Shown: positions 1-10,300 of the stretch, piece after piece | Position numbering within the stretch: position 1 is the stretch's first letter | Layout of the letters: the number at the start of each line of letters is the position of its first letter | From: CAWBJP01 sp963789165 | Lineage (GTDB): Bacteria > Actinomycetota > Acidimicrobiia > IMCC26256 > BP-133 | DNA length: 64,000 nucleotides | Direction: 5' to 3' | NCBI GenBank assembly: GCA_963789165.1 | Contig: CAWBJP010000003.1 | Span: forward strand, 682,001-746,000 | Program-made: the position numbers and the translations under genes | Notes under the pieces: generated by a model | What the model saw: the letters and a program-made list of their open reading frames with translations, nothing else | Told to the model about the DNA's origin: nothing | The model's database searches: none

Positions 1-1
1 G

Positions 2-475
2 ACCGACAACGTCTACGTGCTGGGCGACACCGCCGACAGCGCCGAACGGACCCGGCTGGGCCTGATCGAGAATTACTTCGACCCGACCACCATCGGCCAC
101 CTGGAGCGCATCGGGGTGGCCGCCGGCTGGCGCTGCCTCGAGGTGGCATGGGCCACCGCCGCCTTCCATGCGTTCGTGACCCGGCTCCAGCAGGCCGGGC
201 TCCTGGATGGTTTCATCGGCCGGCGGCTGCCGGCGCTGGCCGCCGCCGCCGGGGCCGAAGCTCTGGGGGCCGAAGCCCTCTCCGCCTTCGCCTGCAGAGG
301 GGCGGGCCCCCAGTGGGACGCGCTCCAGCCCACGATGGTCGCGCTGCGGCCGGCCGCCATCGCCTGCGGGACGCCGGAGTCCGAGTACGACCGCATGGCC
401 GCCGTCCTCGCCGACCCCTCAGTGACCTGGTTCGGGGTCTGCACGGTGTCCGTCTGGGGCCGCCGGCCCGGCTGA
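2..475 (+). pseudogene. SAM-dependent methyltransferase remnant with the central Rossmann core missing (5' end outside the window)
   Basis: The reading frame is open to the window edge, so the start lies upstream or is the GTG at 17. The N-terminal half ends in GWRCLEV, which in class I methyltransferases leads directly into the glycine-rich SAM loop. Here, near base 145, it jumps to a segment typical of the C-terminal part of the same family (GRRLPALAAAAG, a late-domain helix, and the ending VSVWGRRPG). Roughly 130 residues holding the GxGxG loop, the acidic ribose-binding strand and the central sheet are absent, yet the frame is kept. The product cannot bind SAM in the usual way. Either a real in-frame deletion or an assembly collapse would explain it. 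The family assignment rests on both ends matching my memory of actinobacterial homologues. Confidence 0.6.
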
Positions 476-609
476 GCCGAAACGGTGGTCAGTCAGGCGA
501 TAGCGCTCCGCCGACCTGTAGGTGGGCTAAGCGCCGGAACCTTGAGAAGCAAGGGATGCGCGAGGCCAGACGGCCGCGCCGAAGTGCCGATTCAGGGCGG
601 GAAGGCCCT

Positions 610-1083
610 TCAGCCGAGAATCTGATCAAGCTCCTCGCGGATGGCTCGGCAAGAGGCGCAGATCGGCATCACGTTCTTGCCGGAAACACGAGGGATGGCC
701 GTTTCGGGGCCGATTTCGGTGCCACAGTCCGAGCAGATGATCCGGTCGCCTGGTCGCCACCAGGGCGCAGGTTCGAACGTGGGGTCCTGCTGTTGAGCGA
801 GCCAGCGTTCGGCTTCGGCTTGTACTTCAGACGGGACGGGTTCGGTCAGGGGTTCACCATCAGGGCCGACGATGGGCACTGCGTGGGCGTCGCGAATCCA
901 GGCCAAAGCCCGACCTTGTCCATCGCGCCGAAGATCTCTCGTACCGCCGCCCGGTAACAACACCAAAATCACCTGATACGGGTGACCGTGACGGTCTCGG
1001 GGCAGGTGATCGGCGGCCATCAGCAGCGAGCCGTATCGATCTCTCTCACCGGATGCCATCGCCAAAACATAGGTCAATCTCAT
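610..1083 (-). CDS. Hypothetical protein with C-terminal zinc ribbon
   Basis: A 157-residue protein I cannot assign to a named family. The C-terminal third carries two CxxC knuckles, CSDC and CASC, about 22 residues apart, a spacing typical of a zinc ribbon. The middle mentions no recognisable catalytic motif, and the N-terminus is arginine-rich. An internal ATG at residue 9 is a possible alternative start. It stands alone, with 130 bases of apparently empty sequence on its downstream side and a cupin gene on the same strand upstream. A long plus-strand frame overlaps it, but that frame has the Arg/Gly/Pro-rich composition of an antisense shadow. Confidence 0.5.
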   Translation of the reverse strand: MRLTYVLAMASGERDRYGSLLMAADHLPRDRHGHPYQVILVLLPGGGTRDLRRDGQGRALAWIRDAHAVPIVGPDGEPLTEPVPSEVQAEAERWLAQQQDPTFEPAPWWRPGDRIICSDCGTEIGPETAIPRVSGKNVMPICASCRAIREELDQILG

Positions 1084-1107
1084 TCAGGGGAATGGGGGAC
1101 ACGAGGC

Positions 1108-1563
1108 TCACGTCGGGCAACCGGCCGGGGGCGGCTCGGGGGTGAAGGGGACCGTCCCGGCGGGATGGTCGGCGGGGACGTTGGGATAGATGACCACGAG
1201 TTCGACCGGCTCCGAGCCTTTGTTGACGGCCGTCTCCACCGGCGGGTTGAAATAGGCCGAGCCCGCCCGCCACACCTGCCGGTCGGTGCAGCTAAAGGCG
1301 ACGTTGAGCTCCCCCCGCAGGACGAGGACCCAGGACGAGTCGGGATGCCGGTGCCAGGGGGCCCGGAAGCCGGGCTCGAGCACGTGGGTCTGGATGACGA
1401 GGCTCTTGCCCGCCTCCAGCTGCATCGTGCCCGCCTGCTGGACGAGCGCCCGTCCGTGCTCGGTGTAGGAGAACGTGGGTGGGTGGCTGGGAGCGGCGTG
1501 GGCGACGGCGGAGACGAGCAGGCCGGCGGCACAGACGGGCGCGACGAGAGAAACCTTCCGCAT
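1108..1563 (-). CDS. Secreted cupin-domain protein
   Basis: A 151-residue protein with an N-terminal signal peptide (basic start, hydrophobic stretch, cleavage likely after AHA near residue 23). The remainder is a single small beta-barrel cupin. The metal-site motif is visible as PWHRHPDSSWVLVLRGE around residues 69-85, with a second strand set ending in PVELVVIYPN. Such exported cupins bind a metal and often a small ligand, but the substrate cannot be read from the sequence. It begins 26 bases after the stop of the LuxR-type cyclase-ATPase regulator on the same strand, so the two may be co-transcribed. Confidence 0.8.
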   Translation of the reverse strand: MRKVSLVAPVCAAGLLVSAVAHAAPSHPPTFSYTEHGRALVQQAGTMQLEAGKSLVIQTHVLEPGFRAPWHRHPDSSWVLVLRGELNVAFSCTDRQVWRAGSAYFNPPVETAVNKGSEPVELVVIYPNVPADHPAGTVPFTPEPPPAGCPT

Positions 1564-1589
1564 CGGATGACCTCCTGGTGAGACTGGGC

Positions 1590-4500
1590 CTACGACCGGC
1601 GGGCGGCCAGCGCGGCGAGCTCGGCCCGGGTTGCGACCCCGAGCTTGGCGAAGACGTGGCCGAGGTGGGTCTTGACGGTCGACGGCGCGACGAAGAGGCG
1701 CTCGGCGATCTCGGCGTTGCGATGGCCCTCCGCCACCAGGTCTACGACCTGGCGCTCCATGGGGGTGAGGCTGGCCCAGCCTGACGAGGGCCGCTTGCGC
1801 TCGCCCCGCCCCCGTGAGGCGTAGGCAACGGCCTCGTCGGTGCTCAGCGCCTCCCCGTCGGCCCAGGCCGCGTCGAACGCCTCGGCCTCGAGCGCCTTCC
1901 GGGCCATGTCGAGGTCGGCGTCACGCCCGGGCTGGTCCCAGCTCGGGAGGGCCGAGCCGAGCCGCTGGCCGAGGGACTGGGCGGCGGCGAAGAGCCGCAC
2001 CGCCTCCTCCCAGCTCTCCTCGGCGGCGGCGATGCCGGCTACGGCCACCAGGGTCTGCTCCACGTCGGGCAGGATCCCGGCGCCGGCGGCGAGAGCGAGG
2101 GACCGGTGCACCAGGTCGTCGGCGGCCTCCAGGTCCCCGTCGGCCCGGGCCAGATGACCCAGCTCACGCATGGCGATGGCCTCGAACCCGGGATGACCCT
2201 GCTGACGGCCATGGCTCTGGAGCTGCTCGGCCAGCGTCCGCGCCCGGGCGCGCTCGTCCCGGAAACGGAGCAGGGAGACCTGCCAGCCCAGGCACAGGCC
2301 GATCTGGACCCCGTCACCGTTCTCCACCGCCAGCCGGTGGGCGTCGGCCAGTACGGCGTCGGCGCCGTCGAGGTCGCCACGAGCGGCCAGCACCTGGCCC
2401 CAGGCCCCCGTGAGCATGGGGTCTTCCCGGGTCGGCCCCGACGCCCGCGGCTCCCGCAAGACCGTTTCCAGCACGTCGGCGGCTTCGTCGATCCGGCCCT
2501 CGGCCAGCGCCAGCCACCCCAGGGTCAGCTCGGCCATGGCCGCCGCCAGGTTCGGATCGCCCGCCTCGGCGGCGAGGGCGCGGGCGCACAAGCCGTGGTG
2601 GCGGGCGGCATCGAACCGGCCCGCCCGCACCTCGGCGAATCCGAGCACCCCGTGGTACATCGAGCGCATCTGGGTGCTGGCGCCGTCGAACGTCGACCGG
2701 CTCTCCTCCGCATACCGGGCCACGAGAGGGTGGTCATCCCGATGGATGGCGCTGGCGATGAGGGCCAGCCGGCCGAGCACGGTGGAACAGGACTCCCCGG
2801 CCTCGTCGGCGAGGGCGAGCGCGTCCTGGAGGGTCTTCTCCCCCACGGCGGGCTCGGCCAGGAGCTGCACGAATCCCTGCACCACCAGCCATCGGGCCAC
2901 GTACCGGCCGTCCCCGGCCACCCGGGCCTGCTCGGCGAGCTCGCCGGCCATGAACAACGTCGGGTCAGGCTGACCATCGATGACGGCCATGACCGCACGG
3001 GCGTACAGCGCCCGGTAGCGAACGGGCGACAGGGCGGCACCGGGATGGCCCAGGACACGATCGAACCACACCAGGGCTTCGCGCAGCAGGCCGCGGGAGA
3101 GCCAGAAGTTGGCCAGGCCGACGAGGAGGGCGACGGCGGCGTCGGCGTCGTCCGTGGCCAGGGCCCACTCGAGGGCGCCCCGGAGGTTGTCGTGCTCGGG
3201 CTCCTGGCAGGCAGTGAAGTCGTCGTCGGAGAGGAACCGGGCGTCCGCCTCCGCCGCCAGGCCCAGTTGCAGGGCGAGGTGTCGGGCCCGGATCAGCTCG
3301 GCCTCACCCGCCTCCTTCAGCCGGGCGAGCGCGAACTGGCGGATGGTCTCCAGCATCCGGTAGCGCGTCAGCGATTGGTCGTCGTCCGCCACCACCAGCG
3401 ACTTGTCAACCAGGCTGGCGACGAGATCGAGCACCTGCAGCGGCTCGACCCCGTCCCCGGCGCATACCGCCTCGGCGGCGTCCAGGGTGAAGCCGCCGGC
3501 GAAGACAGCCAGGCGCCGGAGCATGGTGCGCTCCGCCTCGCCGAGAAGGTCGAAGCTCCACTCCACCGAGGCGGCGAGCGTCTGCTGGCGGGCCAGGCCG
3601 CGCTTGGACCCTCCGGTGAGCAGCCGGAACCGGTCGTCCAGCCCGGCCCGGATCCCTTCCGGGGAGAGCACCCTGACCCGGGCGGCAGCCAGCTCGATGG
3701 CCAGCGGGATCCCGTCCAGCCGGGCGCAGATCTCGGCCACCGCCGGCGCGTTCTCGTTGGTGACCACAAAGTTGGGCCGGGCCTGCCGGGCCCGCTCCAC
3801 GAACAGGGCGACGCCGTCGTAGGCGGTGAGGGTCTCTGGCGTCGACGGGCGCTGAGCCCGGCAGCGCCAGGGGCGGGACCCGCCAGGTGGTCTCGCCCGC
3901 CACCCCGAGCGGCTCCCGGCTGGTGGCCAGCACCGTCAGCTCCGGGCTCCGCCCCAGGAGGGGCTCGACCAGCTCCACGACCGAGTCGAGGAGATGCTCG
4001 CAGTTGTCGGCCACCACCAGCGCTCGACCCGATCCAAAGTGGTCGGCGAGCTGGTCGAGGGCGCTGCGGGAGGGCTGCTCCCGCAAGCCGAGCGCCGAGA
4101 GCGCCGCCGTCGACACCGCCGACCCCGGCCCCAACGGCGCCAGCTCCACCCACCACACGCCCGCCGGGTAGGACTCGGCCACGGAGGCGGCGGCATGGGC
4201 GGCCAGACGGGTCTTGCCACAGCCCCCGGCCCCGGTCAGCGTCAGCAGCCGCACCGAGGCCAGGAGGCGGGCCACCTGGGCCAACTCCTCCTCGCGGCCG
4301 ATGAAGGAGGTCAGCTGGGCGGGCAGGTTGTTGGCCACCCGGTCCAGCGAGCGCAACGGTGGGAAGGCGCCGGGAAGGTCGGAGTGGTCGACCTGGAAGA
4401 CCTGCTCGGCCCGGGTCAGGTCCCGCAGCCGGTGGCTGCCAAGGTCGAGCAGCGCCACGCCGTCGGGCAGGGTGTCGCTCACCAGCTCGGCCGTGGCCCG

Positions 4501-4923
4501 GGACACCACCGTCTGGCCGCCGTGGGCCACGGCCCGGAGCCGGGCCGTACGGATGATGGTCGAGCCCGCGTACCGGCCCTCGTGGGCCTCCGCCTCCCCG
4601 GTGTGCACGGCCATGCGCACGCGGACCGGCTCGCTGGTGGTCCACGGCTCCCGGGCCAGGGCCAGCTGGGCCTCCACCGCCGCCGCCACCGCATCCGTGG
4701 CCCGGGAGAAGGCGGCCACCACACTGTCGCCCTCCCCTTGCTCCACCGGCCGGAAGCCGCCATGGGCGCTGATGGCCGCGGCCAGGATCTCCTCCTGGCG
4801 GGCGACGGCGCCGGCGGCGGCCGCGCTGTCGGCCTGCCACGCCAGCGTGGACCCCTCCACGTCGGTCAGGAGGAAGGTCACCGTTCCCGAGGGCGTCCGC
4901 ATCACGGGATCAGCCTCTCCCAT
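1590..4923 (-). CDS. Cyclase-domain / ATPase / LuxR-type transcriptional regulator, one apparent frameshift
   Basis: A large signalling regulator of about 1110 residues once a single +1 shift near base 3848 is allowed. The upstream frame reads from 4923 to the break, the downstream frame from there to 1590. Domain order: class III nucleotide cyclase (motifs LLTDVEGST and EGDSVVAAF supply the metal aspartates), a STAND-type ATPase with Walker A GAGGCGKTRLAAHAA and Walker B LVVADNCEHLLD, a helical TPR-like sensor region, and a C-terminal LuxR helix-turn-helix (LTPMERQVVDL to STVKTHLGHVFAKLGV). Mycobacterial Rv0386, Rv1358 and Rv2488c share this plan. The cyclase transition-state asparagine appears replaced (IIRTARL), so catalysis is doubtful. 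ATG 4923 was preferred because the longer frame overlaps the preceding FAH gene; ATG 4902 is the alternative. It probably controls the adjacent cupin. Confidence 0.8.
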
Positions 4924-4993
4924 CCCGCCGGCGACAACATCCCCCGAACGGCGTATACGCCCGCGGCCCGGGTTCAGGCCGGCGCGACCGTCG

Positions 4994-5833
4994 TCATTTT
5001 TCGGAGACACACTCGTTCACGAGATCTCCGATGCCTTCAATCGAAGTGTGGACGACCTGTCCGGGGGTGAGGAACACCTTCGGCGTGCGGCCTATCCCGA
5101 CACCTCCCGGGGTGCCGGTCGAGATCACGTCGCCCGGTTCGAGGGTCACGATCCGGCTCACGTACTCGATGATGGCGGCGGGGCCGAAGATCACGTCGCT
5201 GGTGCGCGAGTTCTGGCGCACATCGCCATCGACCTCACAGCTGATGGCAAGGTCGGGCGTGTCGGCCGGGTCGGCCACCACCTCCTCGGCGGTCACCAAC
5301 CACGGTCCGAGCGGGGTGCTGTTCTCGAAGGTCTTGCCCTGCAACCACTCCAGGGTGCGGTTCTGGTAATCCCGCACCGAGATGTCGTTGCACACCGTGT
5401 AGCCGGCGATGGCCGCGCCCGCCTCCGCCCGGCCGGCGTGGCGGACCTCCGAGCCGATGACCACGGCCAGCTCCGCTTCCCAGTCGACCTTGTCGGTCGG
5501 GAGCACGATGGGGTCGCGGGCCCCGATCAGGCAGCGGGCGAACTTGGCGAAGAGCGTCGGGTAGGCGGGCAGGTCCCGGCCGAGCTCGGTGACGTGGGCG
5601 GCGTAGTTCAAGCCGAGGCAGATGATCTTGCGGGGGGCCACGATGACCGGGGCGAGATCGAGGTCGGCGAGGGCGATGGCGGCGCCCGTCCGCCTGCTCC
5701 GCCTGCGCGGCGCCAGTCCGGCCCGGAGGCGAGCAGGGCACCGGCGTCGTCGAAGCCGAGCTTCGACGACCTCCTCGCCGTCGACCCGGCCGGCCCGGGT
5801 GCCCTCAGCCGTACGGAAGGTCAGGATCCTCAC
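4994..5833 (-). CDS. Fumarylacetoacetate hydrolase (FAH) family protein
   Basis: A 279-residue enzyme starting at GTG 5833 (reads VRILTFRTAEG). The catalytic C-terminal fold is intact: CLGLNYAAHV, the metal-binding acidic segment DWEAELAVVIG, YTVCNDISVRDYQ, the loop GKTFENSTPLGPWLVT, and the signature ISTGTPGGVGIG. The family hydrolyses or decarboxylates acylpyruvates and ring-cleavage products in aromatic catabolism. Between about 5700 and 5765 the frame turns arginine-rich, while a +1 frame reads GFDDAGALLASGPDWRR, which is what relatives have there. Two compensating indels therefore seem to scramble some 30 non-catalytic residues. The gene is divergent from a flavin hydroxylase 48 bases away, a natural partner in ring degradation. 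The precise substrate is unknown. Confidence 0.82.
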   Translation of the reverse strand: MRILTFRTAEGTRAGRVDGEEVVEARLRRRRCPARLRAGLAPRRRSRRTGAAIALADLDLAPVIVAPRKIICLGLNYAAHVTELGRDLPAYPTLFAKFARCLIGARDPIVLPTDKVDWEAELAVVIGSEVRHAGRAEAGAAIAGYTVCNDISVRDYQNRTLEWLQGKTFENSTPLGPWLVTAEEVVADPADTPDLAISCEVDGDVRQNSRTSDVIFGPAAIIEYVSRIVTLEPGDVISTGTPGGVGIGRTPKVFLTPGQVVHTSIEGIGDLVNECVSEK

Positions 5834-5881
5834 GCGCGCTCCCGTGCTTGTCCGGTGATCGATCGACCCTATACATGACGG

Positions 5882-7094
5882 ATGGCCGATGCACCCGTGG
5901 TCCTGGTCGGGGCCGGTCCCGTCGGTCTGGCCTCCGCCCTGGCCCTGCGGGGCCGGGGTCTGCCCGTGGTGATCCTCGAGGCGGAGCCCGAGAGCCGCAC
6001 CCGGCCGGGAAGCCGGGCCATCTTCGTCCATCAGGAGTCGCTCGAGCTGCTGGAGACGTTCCATGCCGGTCTCGGCCACCGGGTGGCCGCCGCCGGACTG
6101 GTGTGGCCCACCCGGCGCAGCACCTTCCGGGGGCGGGACGTGTATCGTCCGCACCTATCCCCCGCCGCCGCCCGGCCGGCTCCCCCCGTCGACCAGCCTG
6201 CCCCAGGTGGAGACGGAGCGGATCCTCCTGGAAGCGTGCCGGGAGGCGGGCGTGGAGTTCAGCTGGGACTCATTGGTGACGGACGTCGACAGCGACCCGG
6301 ACGGGGTCACCGTGGCCACCGCCGGCGGCGCCACCTGGCGCGCGCCGTACGTCGTGGCCGCCGACGGGGCCCGCTCCGGGGTGCGCACCGCCCTCGGCAT
6401 CGCCATGGAGGGCCCCCGCCATGAGGCCCCGTTCGTGATCGTCGACGTGCACGAGGTCTCCGACCGGCCCATGGCCCCGGAGCGGGTCTTCCACTACGAG
6501 CATCCGGGCGTCGATCGCCGCAACGTCCTGCTGGTGCCCTTCGCCGGCGGCTGGCGGGTGGATCTGCAGTGCCGGGAGGAGGACGACCCCGAGGAGTTCA
6601 ACACCTACGACGGCGTGCAGCGCTGGCTGGCCCGGGTCATCGACCCCCGCTACGCGGAGCGGGTGGCGTGGGTGTCGACCTACCGCTTCCTCCAGGCCCT
6701 GGCCACCGACTTCGCCGACGCCCAGCGCCGGGTGCTGCTCGTGGGTGAGGCCGCCCACCTCTTCGCCCCCTTCGGGGCCCGGGGGATGAACTCCGGCTTC
6801 GTCGACGCCGCCCGCGCCGCGGAGGCGGTGGCCACCGCCCTCGCCTGCGGCGACCGGGAGCTGGCCCGCCAGGCCGTCGCGCACTTCGCCGCCGACCGCC
6901 GGGGGGCGGCCGAGCACAACCGGGCCGCGGCCGGTGCCGCCCTGGCCCACATGCAGGCCCGCGACCCCCGCATCCGGCGCAAGCGCCGCCTGGCGGCGGC
7001 GGTGGCGCCCGTGCTCAAGCGCGCCGGCCGCTGGCTCGACACCGCCCCCTACGGCCCTACCACCGGCCGCGCCGGCCAACCCGGCCGCTACTGA
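5882..7094 (+). CDS. FAD-dependent aromatic-ring hydroxylase (PHBH-like), one apparent frameshift
   Basis: A class A flavoprotein monooxygenase of about 403 residues. The first frame has the dinucleotide-binding motif VVLVGAGPVGLASALAL and then loses sense near base 6147, where a one-base excess after GRDVY moves the rest to the next frame (VRTYPPPPPGRL onward). The second frame holds the DG motif VVAADGARSGVR and the GD motif VLLVGEAAHLFAPFGARG that closes the FAD site. Such enzymes use NAD(P)H and oxygen to hydroxylate phenolic rings. It is divergent from the FAH-family gene, suggesting a shared promoter and a common ring-degradation role. The substrate is not evident. The frameshift may be a consensus error because both halves look well conserved. 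Confidence 0.8.
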
Positions 7095-7385
7095 CCCCCG
7101 GCGTCGATCTCTGTCCCAGTCCGGCCCTGTCGACCGGCTCCCGTGACGCGTTGCGCCCATGGTGAAAGGCGGGACGGGCACAGGTGCTGAGCCGATTAGG
7201 TGTCTGCTGGACTCAGGCCCAACAACCTCCGGCCGGCGGTGGCCGACGGGTGCCGATCGCTGCTTCCATACCAGGCTGAGTCACTGTCGTTCGGGGGCGA
7301 TTCTGGACGCCTGCCACTCGCGCAATCAGCGGTGATGTCGACGGCGCTAGGGCCGGCTCCTGCCCGCAGGCGGCGCAGATCGCTC
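7095..7385. other. Intergenic stretch without a recognised gene
   Basis: About 290 bases separate the hydroxylase stop from the stop of the convergent cyclase-ATPase gene. I see no credible coding frame, repeat or strong terminator with a T-tract. Confidence 0.5.
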
Positions 7386-10300
7386 TCATGTCAGGAGGCC
7401 AACCGCGCGACGCTCGACGTTCCCGAGGCCGAGCTCCCGGGCGGTGGTCAGAGCTTGGTCGAGGAGGTCCCGGGCCCGCTCGGCGCCCCCGGGCTGGCGG
7501 CGGGCGAGGAGCATCCGGGCCCACTCAAGCCGGGTGCGGGCTAGCCACGTTGGAGCGCGGGTCCGCTCGTGAAGAGCGGCGGCAACAGAGAAGCGGGACT
7601 CGGCCTCGTTGAAGTCATCGACGGTGCTGGCAAGCATCCCTAGGTGGTAGGCCACGGCCCCTAAGGCCACGCCTCCGGCGATGGGAAGCTGGCCCGGGTA
7701 GGGGGCGAGCTGGTCGCGAAGCTCCGTCGCCCGGGCGCGGTCGCCGAGGTGGCAGGCCACGACCGCGCAGGTGGCCATCGTCCTGAGCCCGATGGCGTCT
7801 CGGGCGAGGGCTGAGAAGCCGGGCCCAGCCAGGTGCTCGAACCACGAGCGGGCCTCGTCGTCACGGCCGAGTTCGCAATAGAGCTGCGCCAGGAGGGCGG
7901 GGAAGAGGGAGTATCCCGGGGTGCAGACAGCGGCTTCTGTGAGAAGGTCCTCCAGCTCGCCCAGGCGTCCCTGCTCGAAGCGAACGAGGGAGTGCTGGGC
8001 GGCGAAGAACACGGGCGCGTCGACTTCGCCCGCCATCCGGCCCAGGCCCAGACCCTCGCCGATGAGCCGCTCCGCCTTGTCGATCTCGCCGGCGTAGAGG
8101 AGGCGACCCGCCCGGCTCCAGGTGGCGATCCACCGCAGCCCCGGCTGTCCGAGCTCGGCGGTGAGCTGTTCGACGACCTCGAGATACCGGTCGGCCTCGT
8201 CGACGTCGGCCATCTCCATCGCCGTGCGGTACCGGCACCAGGCCGCCCGGCAAGCCGTCGCCGGGTCGCCCAGGCGCTCGGCCAGCGAGACGAGCTCGGC
8301 GGACTCGGCGTGACGCTCGCCCAGCGTGCTGGGCGCCAGCACCGAGTTGTAGCGGGTGAGCAGCACATGAGCCAGCGTGCTTGGATCTCCCAACCGGGAG
8401 GCCATGGCGAGCGCTTCGCCGCTCAGGCCAACCCGCCGCTCCCAGTCCCCGGAGAAGGTGAGCTCCAGGCTGAGGATGGCAAGCAGCCGGGCCCGGGTCG
8501 CGCTGTCGGTCGGGCCCACGGCCGCCAGCGCCGACTCCAGCACCGCCACCCGCTCGGAGTCGACGGCTCCAGCAGAACTGAAGATCGTGACCCGGCTGTT
8601 GGCCAGCGCCGCCCGGGCGAGGGCGTCGGCATCACCCCGTCCCATCGCCAGGCGCGCCGCCTCGAGGAGGACCTCCCGGTGACCCGGATCACCCGCTCGG
8701 CGCAGGGCCTCGCCGAGCGAGATGAGGAGTTCGAGGCGCCCCTCGTCTCTCGGCCTTTCGGCGGCGTCGAGGAGTTCGAGGGCGGAGCGGTAGTAGGTGA
8801 CCGCCTCGTCGTTGGCGAACTGGGCCAGGGCCCGGTCACCGGCCCGGGCGGTGTAATCCACGGCCTTCGAGGTCACAGCGGCCGGGGCCGAAGCGCGGGC
8901 GTAGTGGTGCGCCAGTGCCGGCAGGTGGTCATCGAGTTGGGTGGCGTGGACCGCCTCGATGCCTTCTGCCACCCGGCGGTGCAGCGTTACCCGCCGGGCG
9001 GCGGAGAGCCCGTCGTAGAGGCTGTCACGGACGAGCGCGTGAGCGAAGCGATAGCGGCCGGCCAGCCCCGCCACCTCGAGGACCAGGCGGGCCTCTGTCG
9101 CCTCCTCGATCGTGGAGAGAAGGTCCTCTTCGTTGAGAACCTCGACGACCTGGAGGATGGACAGCTCGAATTCCGCCCCGACCACCGCCGCCATCAAAAG
9201 GACGCGATTGGCCTCCCTGGAGAGATGGGACAGTCGCCTACCCACCACATCCCGGACACTCTCGGGGATGCCGAGCTCCTCGACGGGCAGACGGGTGGCC
9301 CAGCGGCCGTCTCGCTGTTCCACCGCTCCCGTCTCGGCCAGGTGGCGGAGGACTTCGCGCACGAAGAAGGGGTTGCCCTCGGTCTCCGCGTGAATGGCCC
9401 GGGCCAGGAGCAGATCCCCATCATCGAGGGCGTGGCCACCAGCCTGCTCCATGAAGGCGGCCACGCCAGAGGAGTCGAGCCCCACGAGCGAGAGGCGCTC
9501 CATGCCCTCCTGACGGCGGAGGTCAGCGAAGATCTCGACGAGAGGTTGGTCATGACCGAGCTCGGTGTCCCGGTAGGTGCCGAGGACGAGAATCCGCTTG
9601 GGCTCCCCTGAGCGCAGGACGTGGCGGAGGAGGAGCAGTGTCGGCTTGGCCCCCCACTGGAGGTCGTCGAGGACGAGGAGCACCGGCGTTTCCGCGGCGA
9701 CCGCGCCCAGCCAGGCGGCCACGGCGTCGAACAGCCGGTAGCGCTCGGTCTCGGGATCGGAGCGGAGAGGCGGAGGCAGGTCGGTGACCCGCTCGGGGAG
9801 CTCGGGGACCAGGCGGATGAGCTCGCCCAAGTATCGGCCGAGGTGGCCGGCGAGGTCCTCGGCGGGGGTGTGGTCCACGAAGTGGCGGAGGACCTCCACA
9901 AAGGGCTGATACGGGACGCCGAGGTACTCGTCGCAGCGCCCGGCGAGCACTACGCCGCCCTCGTCGTGGATCCGCCCGGCCAGCTCGGCGGCCAGGCGGG
10001 TCTTGCCCACCCCCGGCTCGCCGGCCAGGAGGGCGACCCGCAACTCGCCCGCCGCCGCCTCCTTCCAGAGCTGCTGGAGCCGCTCGAGCTCCCTGTCGCG
10101 ACCCACGAAGACCCGCCCGATGTCGGTGAGGAGGGCCGGAATCGGAATGGACGGGGCGCGGAGGGGCTCCCAGGCCACCTCGCAGGCGGAAACCGGCGCC
10201 GGCAGGCCTTTCAGGTCGAGGGGCGCCACCGGTCGGAGCTCATAACCGCCTCCTGTCCCGGCGAGCAGGCGCACGACCTCGGTGACGAGGATCTGTCCAC

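Noticed and set aside
148..957. Long plus-strand open frame across the start of the window
   Set aside because: Arginine-, proline- and glycine-rich translation antisense or out of frame to better genes; typical shadow in GC-rich DNA.
2106..4304. 732-codon plus-strand frame opposite the LuxR-type regulator
   Set aside because: It mirrors the conserved regulator on the other strand, has low-complexity composition and no family motifs.
7833..9611. 592-codon plus-strand frame opposite the cyclase-ATPase gene
   Set aside because: Antisense shadow of a well-conserved protein.
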